22,583 bases of DNA from Bacteroidota bacterium (GCA_029573365.1 JAKQGD010000640.1:1-22583); one strand, 5' to 3'; positions 7,651 through 14,628 are shown, counted from the first letter of the stretch. The notes: generated from the letters alone by a model not told the origin. Numbers and translations are program-made.

Positions 7651-8121
7651 TTAAACACTTACATTTCTCCTGAATGCACACCCTAGCTCCATGATGGAAT
7701 CGGTCTTGGAGATACCGGAGATATTGTCTATTTTTTCGTAAAGGATCTCACGCATGTGTTCGTGGTCACGGGCCAGGATGCGGACAAAGAGCGTAAACGC
7801 TCCGGTGATATAATAACACTCCGTGACCTCAGGAATTTTATATAGTGCTTCGATGATGCGACGCGAATCGTGGTCTTTTTCCAAAGTCAATCCGGTAAAG
7901 GAAGCCCAGTCATAGCCGAGTTTTTTTTCGTCAAGCATAGGACGGATGCCCTTGAGTACCCCGCTGTCAGACATTTTTTGTACTCTTTGGTGCACCATGG
8001 TATTAGAGATGCCGAGCTCGGAGGCGATAACAGAAAAGGCCATACGCCCGTCGCTTTCCAATAGCCTGAGTATGGCTGAATCATATTCGTCAAGGGTCGG
8101 CGACACTGTCATTTGGCTCAT
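7651..8121 (-). CDS. Lrp/AsnC family transcriptional regulator
   Basis: A 156-residue DNA-binding regulator of amino-acid metabolism. Residues about 8-60 form the winged helix-turn-helix (LDEYDSAILRLLESDGR, then a recognition-helix region SNTMVHQRVQKM and GVLKGI). The C-terminal RAM/ACT-like domain includes the CYYITGAFTLFVRI core typical of effector binding and oligomerisation. The ATG at 8121 is preferred over the in-frame TTG at 8124. The gene is divergent from rocD across an AT-rich 114-bp region with repeated AATTAAAATTT boxes, so it probably regulates rocD and itself, and possibly the tryptophanase gene downstream on its own strand (188 bp gap). The effector is unknown; an amino acid such as ornithine or arginine would fit the context. 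Confidence 0.92.
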   Translation of the reverse strand: MSQMTVSPTLDEYDSAILRLLESDGRMAFSVIASELGISNTMVHQRVQKMSDSGVLKGIRPMLDEKKLGYDWASFTGLTLEKDHDSRRIIEALYKIPEVTECYYITGAFTLFVRILARDHEHMREILYEKIDNISGISKTDSIMELGCAFRRNVSV

Positions 8122-8152
8122 CAATATTGAATTTTGACATAATATTAAAGCA

Positions 8153-8208
8153 TTTAAATTAAAATTTGTTTAAATTATTACTATAATAATTAAAATTTAT
8201 TAATTTTG
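8153..8208 (+). promoter_or_regulatory. lrp-rocD divergent regulatory region: repeated boxes and rocD -7 element
   Basis: AATTAAAATTT occurs at 8157-8167 and again at 8188-8198, 31 bp apart, close to three helical turns. TTTAAATTA occurs at 8153-8161 and 8169-8177. The -7 box TAATTTTG for rocD is at 8201-8208, directly after the second AATTAAAATTT copy and 28 bp before the rocD ATG. Lrp-family proteins favour AT-rich, phased sites, so these are candidate operators. Confidence 0.5.
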
Positions 8209-8235
8209 CTGCATTGATCATCATAACTTTAAAAC

Positions 8236-9522
8236 ATGTCAGCCGTCATTTCTTCAGTCAGTGCTCTTAGTCAGTCATATATAGACAGGGAAGACCGGTA
8301 TGGTGCCCACAACTATCACCCAGTACCTGTAGTGCTCGAACGAGGCGAAGGAGTTTTTCTCTGGGACGTGGAAGGCAAGCGGTATTATGATTTTCTATCG
8401 GCATATTCTGCCGTAAATCAGGGACATTGTCATCCCCGCATCGTCAAAGCCATGACCGAACAGGCTCAAAAGTTGACGCTTACGTCGAGGGCTTTTCACA
8501 ATAACCTGCTAGGTGATTGTGAGGAGTTTATGGCAAAACTTTTTGGATTTGACAAGGTCCTGATGATGAATACAGGGGTGGAAGCCGTCGAAACAGCCAT
8601 GAAACTCACTCGCAAATGGGCTTACATGGTTAAAGGAGTAGCCCGTGACAAGGCAAGGATCCTGTTTGCAGGAAATAATTTTCACGGAAGGACCCTGGCT
8701 GTGATTTCTGCCAGCACAGACCCTACAGCCCAAGAGGGCTTTGGCCCATTTATGCCGGGCATCAGCACGGTCCCATATGACGACCTTATGGCCCTGGAAA
8801 AGGAGCTGGCCGCGGACCCGAATATTGCAGGTTTTTTTGTCGAACCTATACAGGGTGAAGCCGGAGTGTACGTACCTGCTGATAACTATCTGCAGGAAGT
8901 AGCCAGACTTTGTAAAAAATACAATGTACTTTTTATAGCCGATGAGATACAGACGGGTATCGCCCGTACAGGCCGATTGCTCGCCACATGTGGTGACTGC
9001 CAGTGCAACAGCGGCCAATGCCGCCAGCCACAAGACATCAAACCTGACATCCTGATCCTGGGTAAAGCCCTCTCTGGGGGTACGATGCCTGTATCAGCTG
9101 TGCTGGCTGATGACCGCATCATGCTCAACATTAGACCTGGCCAACACGGCTCGACATTTGGCGGCAATCCTCTGGCATGTGCTGTGGCCATGGAAGCCCT
9201 GAAGGTGGTAATAGACGAAGATCTGGCAGCAAATGCTGAAAAGATGGGTCAAATATTCAGGGAGGGGTTAAGGAAGATCGCCGCTAAATATCCCATCATC
9301 CATGGTGTCAGAGGAAAAGGTCTGCTCAATGCCATCGTTATCGACAGCAGTGAAGATTCGTCACTGGCCTGGGAACTATGTCTCACCATGAAAGATAACG
9401 GTTTGCTGGCCAAGCCCACACACGGCAATAAAATACGCCTGGCACCACCACTGGTAATTACAGAAGTCCAGGTAGTAGAGGCACTTGCCATTATAGAAAA
9501 GTCATTTGCGGCCTTCTGGTAA
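8236..9522 (+). CDS. rocD: Ornithine--oxo-acid aminotransferase
   Basis: PLP enzyme that converts L-ornithine and 2-oxoglutarate to glutamate 5-semialdehyde and glutamate in arginine/ornithine catabolism. The 428-residue protein belongs to class-III aminotransferases: FLSAYSAVNQGHCHP near 53-67, NTGVEAVETA at 112-121, ADEIQTG at 235-241 (D236 pairs with the PLP ring), LILGKALSGG with PLP lysine K277, and GSTFGGNPLA at 305-314. Between ARTGRLLA and IKPDILILGKALSGG is an extra Cys-rich stretch with cysteines at 252, 255, 257 and 262 that is lacking in the human enzyme. It is divergent from an Lrp gene that probably controls it. A His-rich lipoprotein gene follows 21 bp downstream. Confidence 0.95.
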   Translation: MSAVISSVSALSQSYIDREDRYGAHNYHPVPVVLERGEGVFLWDVEGKRYYDFLSAYSAVNQGHCHPRIVKAMTEQAQKLTLTSRAFHNNLLGDCEEFMAKLFGFDKVLMMNTGVEAVETAMKLTRKWAYMVKGVARDKARILFAGNNFHGRTLAVISASTDPTAQEGFGPFMPGISTVPYDDLMALEKELAADPNIAGFFVEPIQGEAGVYVPADNYLQEVARLCKKYNVLFIADEIQTGIARTGRLLATCGDCQCNSGQCRQPQDIKPDILILGKALSGGTMPVSAVLADDRIMLNIRPGQHGSTFGGNPLACAVAMEALKVVIDEDLAANAEKMGQIFREGLRKIAAKYPIIHGVRGKGLLNAIVIDSSEDSSLAWELCLTMKDNGLLAKPTHGNKIRLAPPLVITEVQVVEALAIIEKSFAAFW

Positions 9523-9543
9523 ATCACCTCCTAAAATCAAAAT

Positions 9544-9945
9544 ATGGTCAGAAATCTTTTTTTACCGCTCATCCTCCTTGCTGCCCTGGTGGTGGCATGT
9601 AAGACACAAAAAACCGACGACCAGATCCTGGCTGAGGCAGGAAAGGTGCAGCAGGAAGCACTGGTCATTGGAGCATCGGTTGATACGATGCTAGAAAGCC
9701 GCTTTAAGCAGGGAGCCTTTATGCAGGATATTAAAAAATTGCAGGGCCTGAGGCAGGCTGCGGATTTGTGGGCCAGAAAAAGGACAGACATTCCCGGCTC
9801 CGACCACGACCACAGTGACCACCACGATCACGAACATGGCCATATGGATGGCGAGGGTGGCAGCCAACATAGTGCCCTCGACATGCTCAAACTCCAGCAG
9901 GACTGGAAATCAGAGATCGAAGCCATCCGCGACTCGTTACAATAA
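9544..9945 (+). CDS. Small lipoprotein with His/Asp-rich metal-binding-like segment
   Basis: A 133-residue predicted lipoprotein of unknown function. The signal peptide runs to a lipobox ending LVVAC (cysteine at residue 19). The mature protein is mostly helical in appearance and charged (KVQQEALVIGASVDTMLESR, LQGLRQAADLW). A segment at about 86-100 alternates His and Asp, with about ten histidines in 23 residues when flanks are included. Such runs often bind zinc, nickel or copper, but no known transporter motif or partner is visible. It lies 21 bp after rocD on the same strand and may be cotranscribed. The opposite-strand gene ends only 4 bp away. Confidence 0.75.
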   Translation: MVRNLFLPLILLAALVVACKTQKTDDQILAEAGKVQQEALVIGASVDTMLESRFKQGAFMQDIKKLQGLRQAADLWARKRTDIPGSDHDHSDHHDHEHGHMDGEGGSQHSALDMLKLQQDWKSEIEAIRDSLQ

Positions 9946-9949
9946 ATAT

Positions 9950-10423
9950 TCAGGGCCTCACTGACTTAATCATGGCTTTGACCTGTGCTTCTGAAAACAG
10001 GACCGAATTTCCACATTGGAAGTCTACCTGTTTGTCACCCATGATTCTGATCAGGTAAAAGTCATAAGACTTTTCTGTGGCAGATGTCTTTTCGAAAATA
10101 AAGCCGTCTTCATATTCTTCTACGATCTTAACAAAGTAAGGATTGGTAGCAGCCTGTTCTTTTTTCTGCTGTACAAGCTGCTTAAGGTCAGATGACACCG
10201 CGTCTGTCATAAATACCTGGATATCATAGCCCTTGTCGTTTTTAACCGCTACATCGGTGACCTGACCCTTGCCCACCTGTGTGGCCGCAACATCAGCCGG
10301 GGCCTGCAGGGTCACCGGTATGCCATACTTCATCAAATCAAATCCGCCCTGGATTCCTGTTTGTTGGCGGCAACCAGCCATAAGTACGACCGATATTATC
10401 AATATTCTGATGTTCATGGACAT
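9950..10423 (-). CDS. Lipoprotein of unknown function
   Basis: A roughly 157-residue predicted lipoprotein starting MSMNIRILIISVVLMAGC, with lipobox LMAGC. The mature part (KYGIPVTLQAPADV, GYDIQVFMTDAVSSDLKQLVQQKK, FIFEKTSATEKSYDFYLIRIMGDKQVDFQCGN) suggests a compact alpha/beta domain, but no family is recognised. The ATG at 10423, or the one two codons later at 10417, is preferred to the TTG at 10435 because a TAnnTTTG promoter box overlaps that TTG. The transcript would be almost leaderless. The coding region faces the His-rich lipoprotein gene with a 4-bp convergent gap, so their transcripts probably overlap. Confidence 0.72.
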   Translation of the reverse strand: MSMNIRILIISVVLMAGCRQQTGIQGGFDLMKYGIPVTLQAPADVAATQVGKGQVTDVAVKNDKGYDIQVFMTDAVSSDLKQLVQQKKEQAATNPYFVKIVEEYEDGFIFEKTSATEKSYDFYLIRIMGDKQVDFQCGNSVLFSEAQVKAMIKSVRP

Positions 10424-10432
10424 TGTTTGGTA

Positions 10433-10440
10433 CAAAAGTA
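10433..10440 (-). promoter_or_regulatory. TAnnTTTG -7 box (TACTTTTG) for the minus-strand lipoprotein
   Basis: On the minus strand TACTTTTG ends about 10 bp before the ATG at 10423. A start of transcription some 6-8 bp downstream of the box would leave a 5' leader of only a few bases. Confidence 0.4.
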
Positions 10441-10505
10441 TACTTTTTGAGCAATTAACTTTTCACTTTTTGGTGTTTGCCTGCTTCACGGCTACTTACT
10501 ATTAG

Positions 10506-10547
10506 AGCCTGATTGGGCATTATTATTATGTCCCGCGGCTTTTTTTT
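10506..10547 (+). terminator. Candidate + strand intrinsic terminator upstream of a minus-strand gene
   Basis: AGCC (10506-10509) pairs with GGCT (10537-10540), enclosing an inner stem GGGCAT (10515-10520) with ATG-T-CCC (10528-10534, one bulged T), followed by a T run to 10547. It points in the + direction but no + strand gene ends nearby; the closest ends at 9945. Confidence 0.4.
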
Positions 10548-10734
10548 GCTATAAATTGACTTCATGTCTGCAAGGTTCTTTCATTTGATTTGTGACTTCA
10601 AAAACAGCGAATACGATTATTGCTTATGTAACACATTGTAAAACAATTATATAGATATATACACAAAACAAATTACAAAAATAAATATATGATAATGATG
10701 TGATTTTGTTCTTTTTTTAGGCTGTACGCCGATG

Positions 10735-10742
10735 TATCTTTG
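10735..10742 (+). promoter_or_regulatory. Orphan TAnnTTTG -7 box (TATCTTTG)
   Basis: TATCTTTG, identical to the icd -7 box in this window, preceded by a T-rich stretch at 10712-10718 near the -33 position. No protein gene lies downstream on this strand before the terminator at 10880-10911, pointing to a small RNA promoter. Confidence 0.5.
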
Positions 10743-10748
10743 TATTGT

Positions 10749-10911
10749 CAAAAGGAAATAAACGTATTTCCACCTTTAGAAAGGATTGAGTTTTAAGTTT
10801 AATAAATTAGCAACAGGGTGAGGCGAGTGAGATCCGCCCACTCTTAAGTTTTGGATATGTTTATGGGATTATAATTTGTAAATGGTCGCTGGGGGGCGAC
10901 CATTTTTTTTT
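10749..10911 (+). ncRNA. Candidate orphan small RNA, about 160 nt
   Basis: A promoter-like box (10735-10742) and a strong terminator (10880-10911) bracket about 160 nt with no ORF. Visible structure includes a 7-bp hairpin GGAAATA-aacg-TATTTCC (10754-10771), a GTG-a-GGCG/CGCC-CAC stem (10818-10841) that competes with an alternative GAGTG/CACTC stem (10825-10843), and possible TTAAG/CTTAA pairing (10793-10797 with 10843-10847). Size and placement would suit a regulatory RNA or a 6S-like RNA, but no conserved RNA signature is recognised. It is not a tRNA, SRP RNA or RNase P RNA by inspection. The start is estimated from the promoter box. Confidence 0.45.
10880..10911 (+). terminator. Strong intrinsic terminator of the candidate small RNA
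   Basis: Perfect 10-bp stem AAATGGTCGC (10880-10889) with GCGACCATTT (10896-10905), six-base loop, and a run of nine T at 10903-10911. The reverse strand has no T run after the stem, so it acts in the + direction. Confidence 0.85.
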
Positions 10912-11111
10912 GTACCTACTTCAGTTCTGACAACCCTGCAGATAATCTCAAATGAAAATCTCATTTGAAGAAAGCCTCACCTGATTATTTATTTGCCGGT
11001 TTATCGGTAAATTTAAATGTAGTCTCCACTAATGTACAGGTGGGCTTAAGCAATGCTGATCAGGCCGGGAAAAATAAAACTGTGTTGCAGCACTAAGCTT
11101 TAGAAACCAGA
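10912..11111. other. Noncoding gap with one short hairpin
   Basis: No ORF or RNA gene is recognised. A short inverted repeat TCAAATGA-aaatc-TCATTTGA lies at 10948-10968 without a T run on either strand. The rest is unstructured to the eye. With 10436-10748 (AT-rich, holding only the candidate terminator and the orphan promoter) this forms the flanks of the small RNA locus. Confidence 0.4.
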
Positions 11112-11426
11112 TTAAGCCATACCCGCAGTAGGGAAATTCATTGGCGGCAGCATACCGGCTTCAGGATCTTCTATGGTACCAAACTGGTTTTCGTACCGCT
11201 TGATGTTGTCGGCGAGGGCTTTCATCAGCCTTTTGGCGTGTTGAGGGGTCAGGATGATCCTTGACTTAACTTTGGCCTTCGGCACATTGGGCACCAGCCT
11301 GATAAAGTCGACAATAAACTCAGAATGAGAATGTGATATGATGGCGAGGTTGGAATAGACACCTTCTGCTACTTCTTCCGACAGTTCGATGTTGATCTGA
11401 TTCTGGTTTTGGCTGTTTTCTGACAT
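11112..11426 (-). CDS. DUF3467 domain-containing protein
   Basis: A 104-residue protein of unknown function, common in Bacteroidota. It shows the family pattern: INIELSEEVAEGVYSNLAIISHSHSEFIVDF near the N-terminus, RLVPNVPKAKVKSRIILTP in the middle, then a helix HAKRLMKALADNIKRYE. The C-terminal tail is rich in Pro, Met and Gly (MLPPMNFPTAGMA). No signal peptide or membrane segment is present, so it is probably cytosolic. It is divergent from icd across 209 bp and has its own TAnnTTTG box. The function cannot be inferred from the neighbours. Confidence 0.88.
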   Translation of the reverse strand: MSENSQNQNQINIELSEEVAEGVYSNLAIISHSHSEFIVDFIRLVPNVPKAKVKSRIILTPQHAKRLMKALADNIKRYENQFGTIEDPEAGMLPPMNFPTAGMA

Positions 11427-11457
11427 TTCTTATGATTTTAGTGGATATCCTAAGCGA

Positions 11458-11465
11458 CAAAGGTA
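11458..11465 (-). promoter_or_regulatory. TAnnTTTG -7 box (TACCTTTG) for the DUF3467 gene
   Basis: On the minus strand TACCTTTG lies about 32 bp upstream of the ATG at 11426. The same octamer precedes sdhC. Confidence 0.5.
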
Positions 11466-11582
11466 ATCAATTCAGTTCAAAATCAAATTTGTATTGGCCT
11501 GGAATCTTCCTTATCAGGTATGGTCGTTGCCGTCTTACCATAAATTCTAACGTTTTGGTTATTAAAGACATCGTCATTTCAT

Positions 11583-11590
11583 TATCTTTG
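11583..11590 (+). promoter_or_regulatory. TAnnTTTG -7 box (TATCTTTG) for icd
   Basis: TATCTTTG lies 45 bp upstream of the icd ATG at 11636. A TTTTG at 11553-11557 is somewhat too far upstream for a standard -33 box. Confidence 0.55.
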
Positions 11591-11635
11591 CGAACTTTAA
11601 AAGATTTTGTTTTTTATCATTAAAATTATATTCAA

Positions 11636-12874
11636 ATGGCTTTCAATAAAATAAAAGTAGCCAATCCTGTAGTGGAGCTGGACGGGGATGAAATGACAAG
11701 AATCATCTGGAAATTTATCAAAGAAAAGCTGATACTTCCTTACCTAGACGTGGATATCAAATATTACGATCTGGGCATCGAATATCGTGATGAAACCAAT
11801 GACCAAGTTACAGTGGATGCAGCCAATGCCATAAAGAAATATGGTGTGGGCATCAAATGTGCCACCATCACACCAGACGAAGCCAGGGTAGAGGAGTTTG
11901 GACTCAAGCAGATGTGGAAGTCACCCAACGGAACGATACGCAATATCCTGGATGGAACGGTATTCAGGGAGCCTATTGTCATGAGTAATGTACCGCGGCT
12001 GGTGCCAAACTGGACCTCTCCTATCATCATAGGCCGTCATGCTTTTGGAGACCAGTATCGGGCCACTGATGTAGTGACCAAGGGAAAAGGTACCCTCACC
12101 ATGACCTTTACGGCGGAAGACGGTACGGTATCTACCTGGAATGTTTTTGACTTCAAGGGAGATGGTGTAGCCCTGTGTATGTACAACACAGATGAATCCA
12201 TCAAGGGCTTTGCCCATTCGTGCTTTAATATGGCTCTTTCCAAGAACTGGCCTTTGTATCTGTCTACTAAAAATACCATCCTCAAAAAATATGACGGAAG
12301 GTTTAAAGATATCTTTCAGGAGATATACGAAAATGATTACAAGGCAAAATTTGAAGCTCAGGGTATAGTCTATGAGCACAGGCTGATAGATGACATGGTG
12401 GCCAGTGCCCTCAAGTGGAATGGAAGTTTTGTATGGGCCTGCAAGAATTACGATGGTGATGTACAATCAGATTCTGTGGCTCAGGGCTTTGGATCATTGG
12501 GACTCATGACCTCAGTACTGGTGACTCCAGACGGGGGCATCATGGAGGCTGAGGCTGCCCATGGTACGGTGACCCGACATTTCAGGGACCATCAGGCAGG
12601 CAAGCCTACCTCCACCAACCCCATAGCATCTATATATGCATGGACCAGGGGTCTTGCTTTTAGAGGAAAGCTGGACAACAACCCTGAGCTCATCAGATTT
12701 AGTGAGGCTCTTGAAGAGGTTTGTGTCGAAACGGTAGAAAGCGGCAAGATGACCAAAGACCTGGCTGTGATTATCCATGGCTCTAAAGTCAACCATGGCG
12801 AGCATTTTCTGTACACTGAGGAGTTTCTTGAAGCACTCAATTCTGGTTTGAAGGCCAAACTGGGCTATAACTGA
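11636..12874 (+). CDS. icd: NADP-dependent isocitrate dehydrogenase, eukaryote-like homodimeric type
   Basis: Oxidises isocitrate to 2-oxoglutarate and CO2 with reduction of NADP in the TCA cycle. The 412-residue sequence resembles the eukaryotic cytosolic/mitochondrial enzyme more than E. coli Icd. Key stretches are VVELDGDEMTRIIW near 12-25, the substrate-binding SPNGTIRNILDGTVFREPI near 95-113, YDGRFKDIFQEIYE, the metal-binding DDMVASALK, and AAHGTVTRHFRDHQAGKPTSTNP near 308-330, where the HGTVTRHF loop contacts the NADP adenosine phosphate. Length is normal for the family and all motifs appear intact. It has its own promoter and is divergent from the DUF3467 gene. The next gene starts 132 bp downstream, so cotranscription is uncertain. 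Confidence 0.96.
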   Translation: MAFNKIKVANPVVELDGDEMTRIIWKFIKEKLILPYLDVDIKYYDLGIEYRDETNDQVTVDAANAIKKYGVGIKCATITPDEARVEEFGLKQMWKSPNGTIRNILDGTVFREPIVMSNVPRLVPNWTSPIIIGRHAFGDQYRATDVVTKGKGTLTMTFTAEDGTVSTWNVFDFKGDGVALCMYNTDESIKGFAHSCFNMALSKNWPLYLSTKNTILKKYDGRFKDIFQEIYENDYKAKFEAQGIVYEHRLIDDMVASALKWNGSFVWACKNYDGDVQSDSVAQGFGSLGLMTSVLVTPDGGIMEAEAAHGTVTRHFRDHQAGKPTSTNPIASIYAWTRGLAFRGKLDNNPELIRFSEALEEVCVETVESGKMTKDLAVIIHGSKVNHGEHFLYTEEFLEALNSGLKAKLGYN

Positions 12875-13006
12875 TACAGGGGGAGATAAAGTGACAGGCC
12901 ACAGTTTGTTATAGATTGTGCTCAGGTAGTCACTCACACCCAGTCAAAGTTTTTCGGCTGTCAACATGAGCGGCCCTTTTGGTGTTATGCTGAAAATCAA
13001 AACAAA

Positions 13007-13594
13007 ATGCCTATCCGTATTCCTTTCAGCTGGCCTGATTTCAGGATATCTCCTGACTGGACTCTTTTCCTGGACAGGGACGGAGTAATCAATCAAAGAC
13101 TGCCTGAGGATTATGTAAAATCCTGGGAAGAATTCAGGTTTTTGCCGGGCGTACTGGAGGCAATGGGGAGGTTGTCAAATTTATTTGGCCGTATATTTAT
13201 TGTAACCAATCAGGCAGGCATCGAAAAGGGAGTGCTCACACATGAGGGGCTGGAGATGGTGCATCGGCAGATGATGGAATATATCCAGTATCATGGCGGC
13301 AGGGTAGATGAAATATATTATTGTCCGTACAAAGCCGACTTGGACCCTTTTTGCAGGAAACCCAATCCCGGTATGGCACTGGAAGCCCAAAGGGATTTTC
13401 CAGATGTAGAATTCAGAAGGAGCCTGATGGTAGGGGATTCTGACAGCGACATGGCATTTGGCAACAGGCTGGGTATGAAGACCATTCTCGTTGGCGATAA
13501 GCCGGATAATGGATTTGCCTACAATAACTCATTGCCTGACTGCAAAATGGCTTCTCTGGCTGATGTGGCAGCCTATTTTTCCGGTCTGGTTTAA
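13007..13594 (+). CDS. HAD-IIIA phosphatase, GmhB/HisB-N-like
   Basis: A 195-residue HAD-superfamily phosphatase. Motif I is LFLDRDGVINQ (D23 and D25), motif II TNQAG (T67), motif III lysine in CRKPNPGM (K118) and motif IV GDSDSDM. Order and length match D-glycero-D-manno-heptose 1,7-bisphosphate 7-phosphatase (GmhB, ADP-heptose and LPS core synthesis) and the HisB N-terminal domain. The zinc loop is reduced: where GmhB has CxH and two further cysteines, this protein has CPYKADLDPFC, keeping two cysteines and no histidine. The true substrate is therefore uncertain. It is the first of a tight cluster with a Rid protein (15 bp away) and queE. Confidence 0.85.
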   Translation: MPIRIPFSWPDFRISPDWTLFLDRDGVINQRLPEDYVKSWEEFRFLPGVLEAMGRLSNLFGRIFIVTNQAGIEKGVLTHEGLEMVHRQMMEYIQYHGGRVDEIYYCPYKADLDPFCRKPNPGMALEAQRDFPDVEFRRSLMVGDSDSDMAFGNRLGMKTILVGDKPDNGFAYNNSLPDCKMASLADVAAYFSGLV

Positions 13595-13609
13595 CAATAA
13601 ATATGGAGT

Positions 13610-13990
13610 ATGAAACAAAAAGTGAGCAGCGGAGCTAAATGGGAGGCCACCGTAGGTTATTCAAGAGCCGTCAGGAGCGGCAACATAATCGAGGTGGCGG
13701 GTACTACAGCGGTTGTCGATGGTGAGGTGGCCTTTGCCGGTGATGCATACAAACAGACACAATGTATCCTGGGGATCATAGGTGACGCTTTGCAAAAACT
13801 CGGTGCCGGGATGCAGGATGTGGTGAGAACCCGTATCTATCTAGCTGATGTCAGGGACTGGCAGGCTGTAGGCAGGGCACATGGCGAGATGTTTGGTGAC
13901 ATCAGGCCTGCAAGCACCATGTTGGCCGTAGGGGCCCTCATACATCCGGATATGCTTGTAGAGATAGAGGTCACGGCCATAATAGATTGA
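13610..13990 (+). CDS. Rid family protein (RidA/YjgF/UK114-like)
   Basis: A 126-residue member of the trimeric Rid superfamily; RidA hydrolyses reactive enamine/imine intermediates from PLP enzymes. Family features are VAGTTAVVDGEVAFAGD, TQCILGIIGDALQKLGAGMQDVVRTRIYLADV and RPASTMLAVGALIHPDMLVEIEVTAII. In E. coli RidA the catalytic Arg105 lies in PARSCVEV; the aligned segment here is PASTMLAV, placing Ser at that position. This member may therefore lack canonical deaminase activity and belong to one of the arginine-less Rid subfamilies. A GGAG lies immediately upstream of the ATG. It is 15 bp after the HAD gene and 8 bp before queE, suggesting one operon. Confidence 0.9.
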   Translation: MKQKVSSGAKWEATVGYSRAVRSGNIIEVAGTTAVVDGEVAFAGDAYKQTQCILGIIGDALQKLGAGMQDVVRTRIYLADVRDWQAVGRAHGEMFGDIRPASTMLAVGALIHPDMLVEIEVTAIID

Positions 13991-13998
13991 TAGTAAAA

Positions 13999-14628
13999 AT
14001 GTATAAGGTAAAGGAAATATATTACACACTCCAGGGCGAGGGCAATCAAGCCGGCAGGCCGTCGGTTTTCTGTCGTTTTGCGGGATGCAACCTCTGGAGT
14101 GGCAGGGAAGAAGACCGACCGCAGGCAGTATGCAGATTTTGTGACACTGACTTCCGAGGTACAGATGGTGTCAATGGCGGTAGCTATGAGGCAGATGCTC
14201 TGGCCGATTTTATATTGTCGTTGTGGCCGGCACAGAGCAGCGAGCGACCCTATGTAGTCTTTACCGGAGGTGAGCCAGCCCTTCAGCTAGATGAAGAGCT
14301 TATAGATTCATGCAAGAAAGCAGGAATAACAACAGCCATCGAAACCAATGGCACCATAGCACTGCCTGACGGCCTTGACTGGGTCTGTGTAAGTCCCAAA
14401 GCAGATACAAATATCGTCGTTACACACGGCAATGAACTCAAACTGGTTTTTCCCCAACCTCATAACAGCCCCGAACAATACGAGCACCTGGATTTTGAAC
14501 ATTTTTATCTGCAGCCCCTCGATGATAAAGACAGGGATAAAAACACAGAGGAGACGGTGGCATATTGCTTGAAACATCCACGCTGGAAACTAAGCCTTCA
14601 GACGCACAAATATCTGGGCATAGACTGA
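13999..14628 (+). CDS. queE: 7-carboxy-7-deazaguanine synthase (radical SAM)
   Basis: Converts 6-carboxytetrahydropterin to 7-carboxy-7-deazaguanine in the preQ0/queuosine pathway. From the ATG at 13999 the protein has 209 residues starting MYKVKEIYYTLQGEG, typical of QueE; an in-frame TTG at 13987 is less likely. The radical SAM cluster cysteines are C30, C45 and C48, giving CX14CX2C rather than the standard CX3CX2C, a spacing known from Burkholderia multivorans QueE. FTGGEPALQ, TAIETNGT and VCVSPKAD match SAM-binding and core motifs, and FYLQPLDD with SLQTHKYLGID forms the conserved C-terminus. It is last in the HAD-Rid-queE cluster. No other queuosine gene is in the window. Confidence 0.94.
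   Translation: MYKVKEIYYTLQGEGNQAGRPSVFCRFAGCNLWSGREEDRPQAVCRFCDTDFRGTDGVNGGSYEADALADFILSLWPAQSSERPYVVFTGGEPALQLDEELIDSCKKAGITTAIETNGTIALPDGLDWVCVSPKADTNIVVTHGNELKLVFPQPHNSPEQYEHLDFEHFYLQPLDDKDRDKNTEETVAYCLKHPRWKLSLQTHKYLGID

Noticed and set aside
10948..10968. Terminator at the TCAAATGA/TCATTTGA hairpin
   Set aside because: No T run follows the stem on either strand.
12875..13006. Promoter or small gene between icd and the HAD gene
   Set aside because: No TAnnTTTG box, terminator or plausible frame was seen in the 132 bp.
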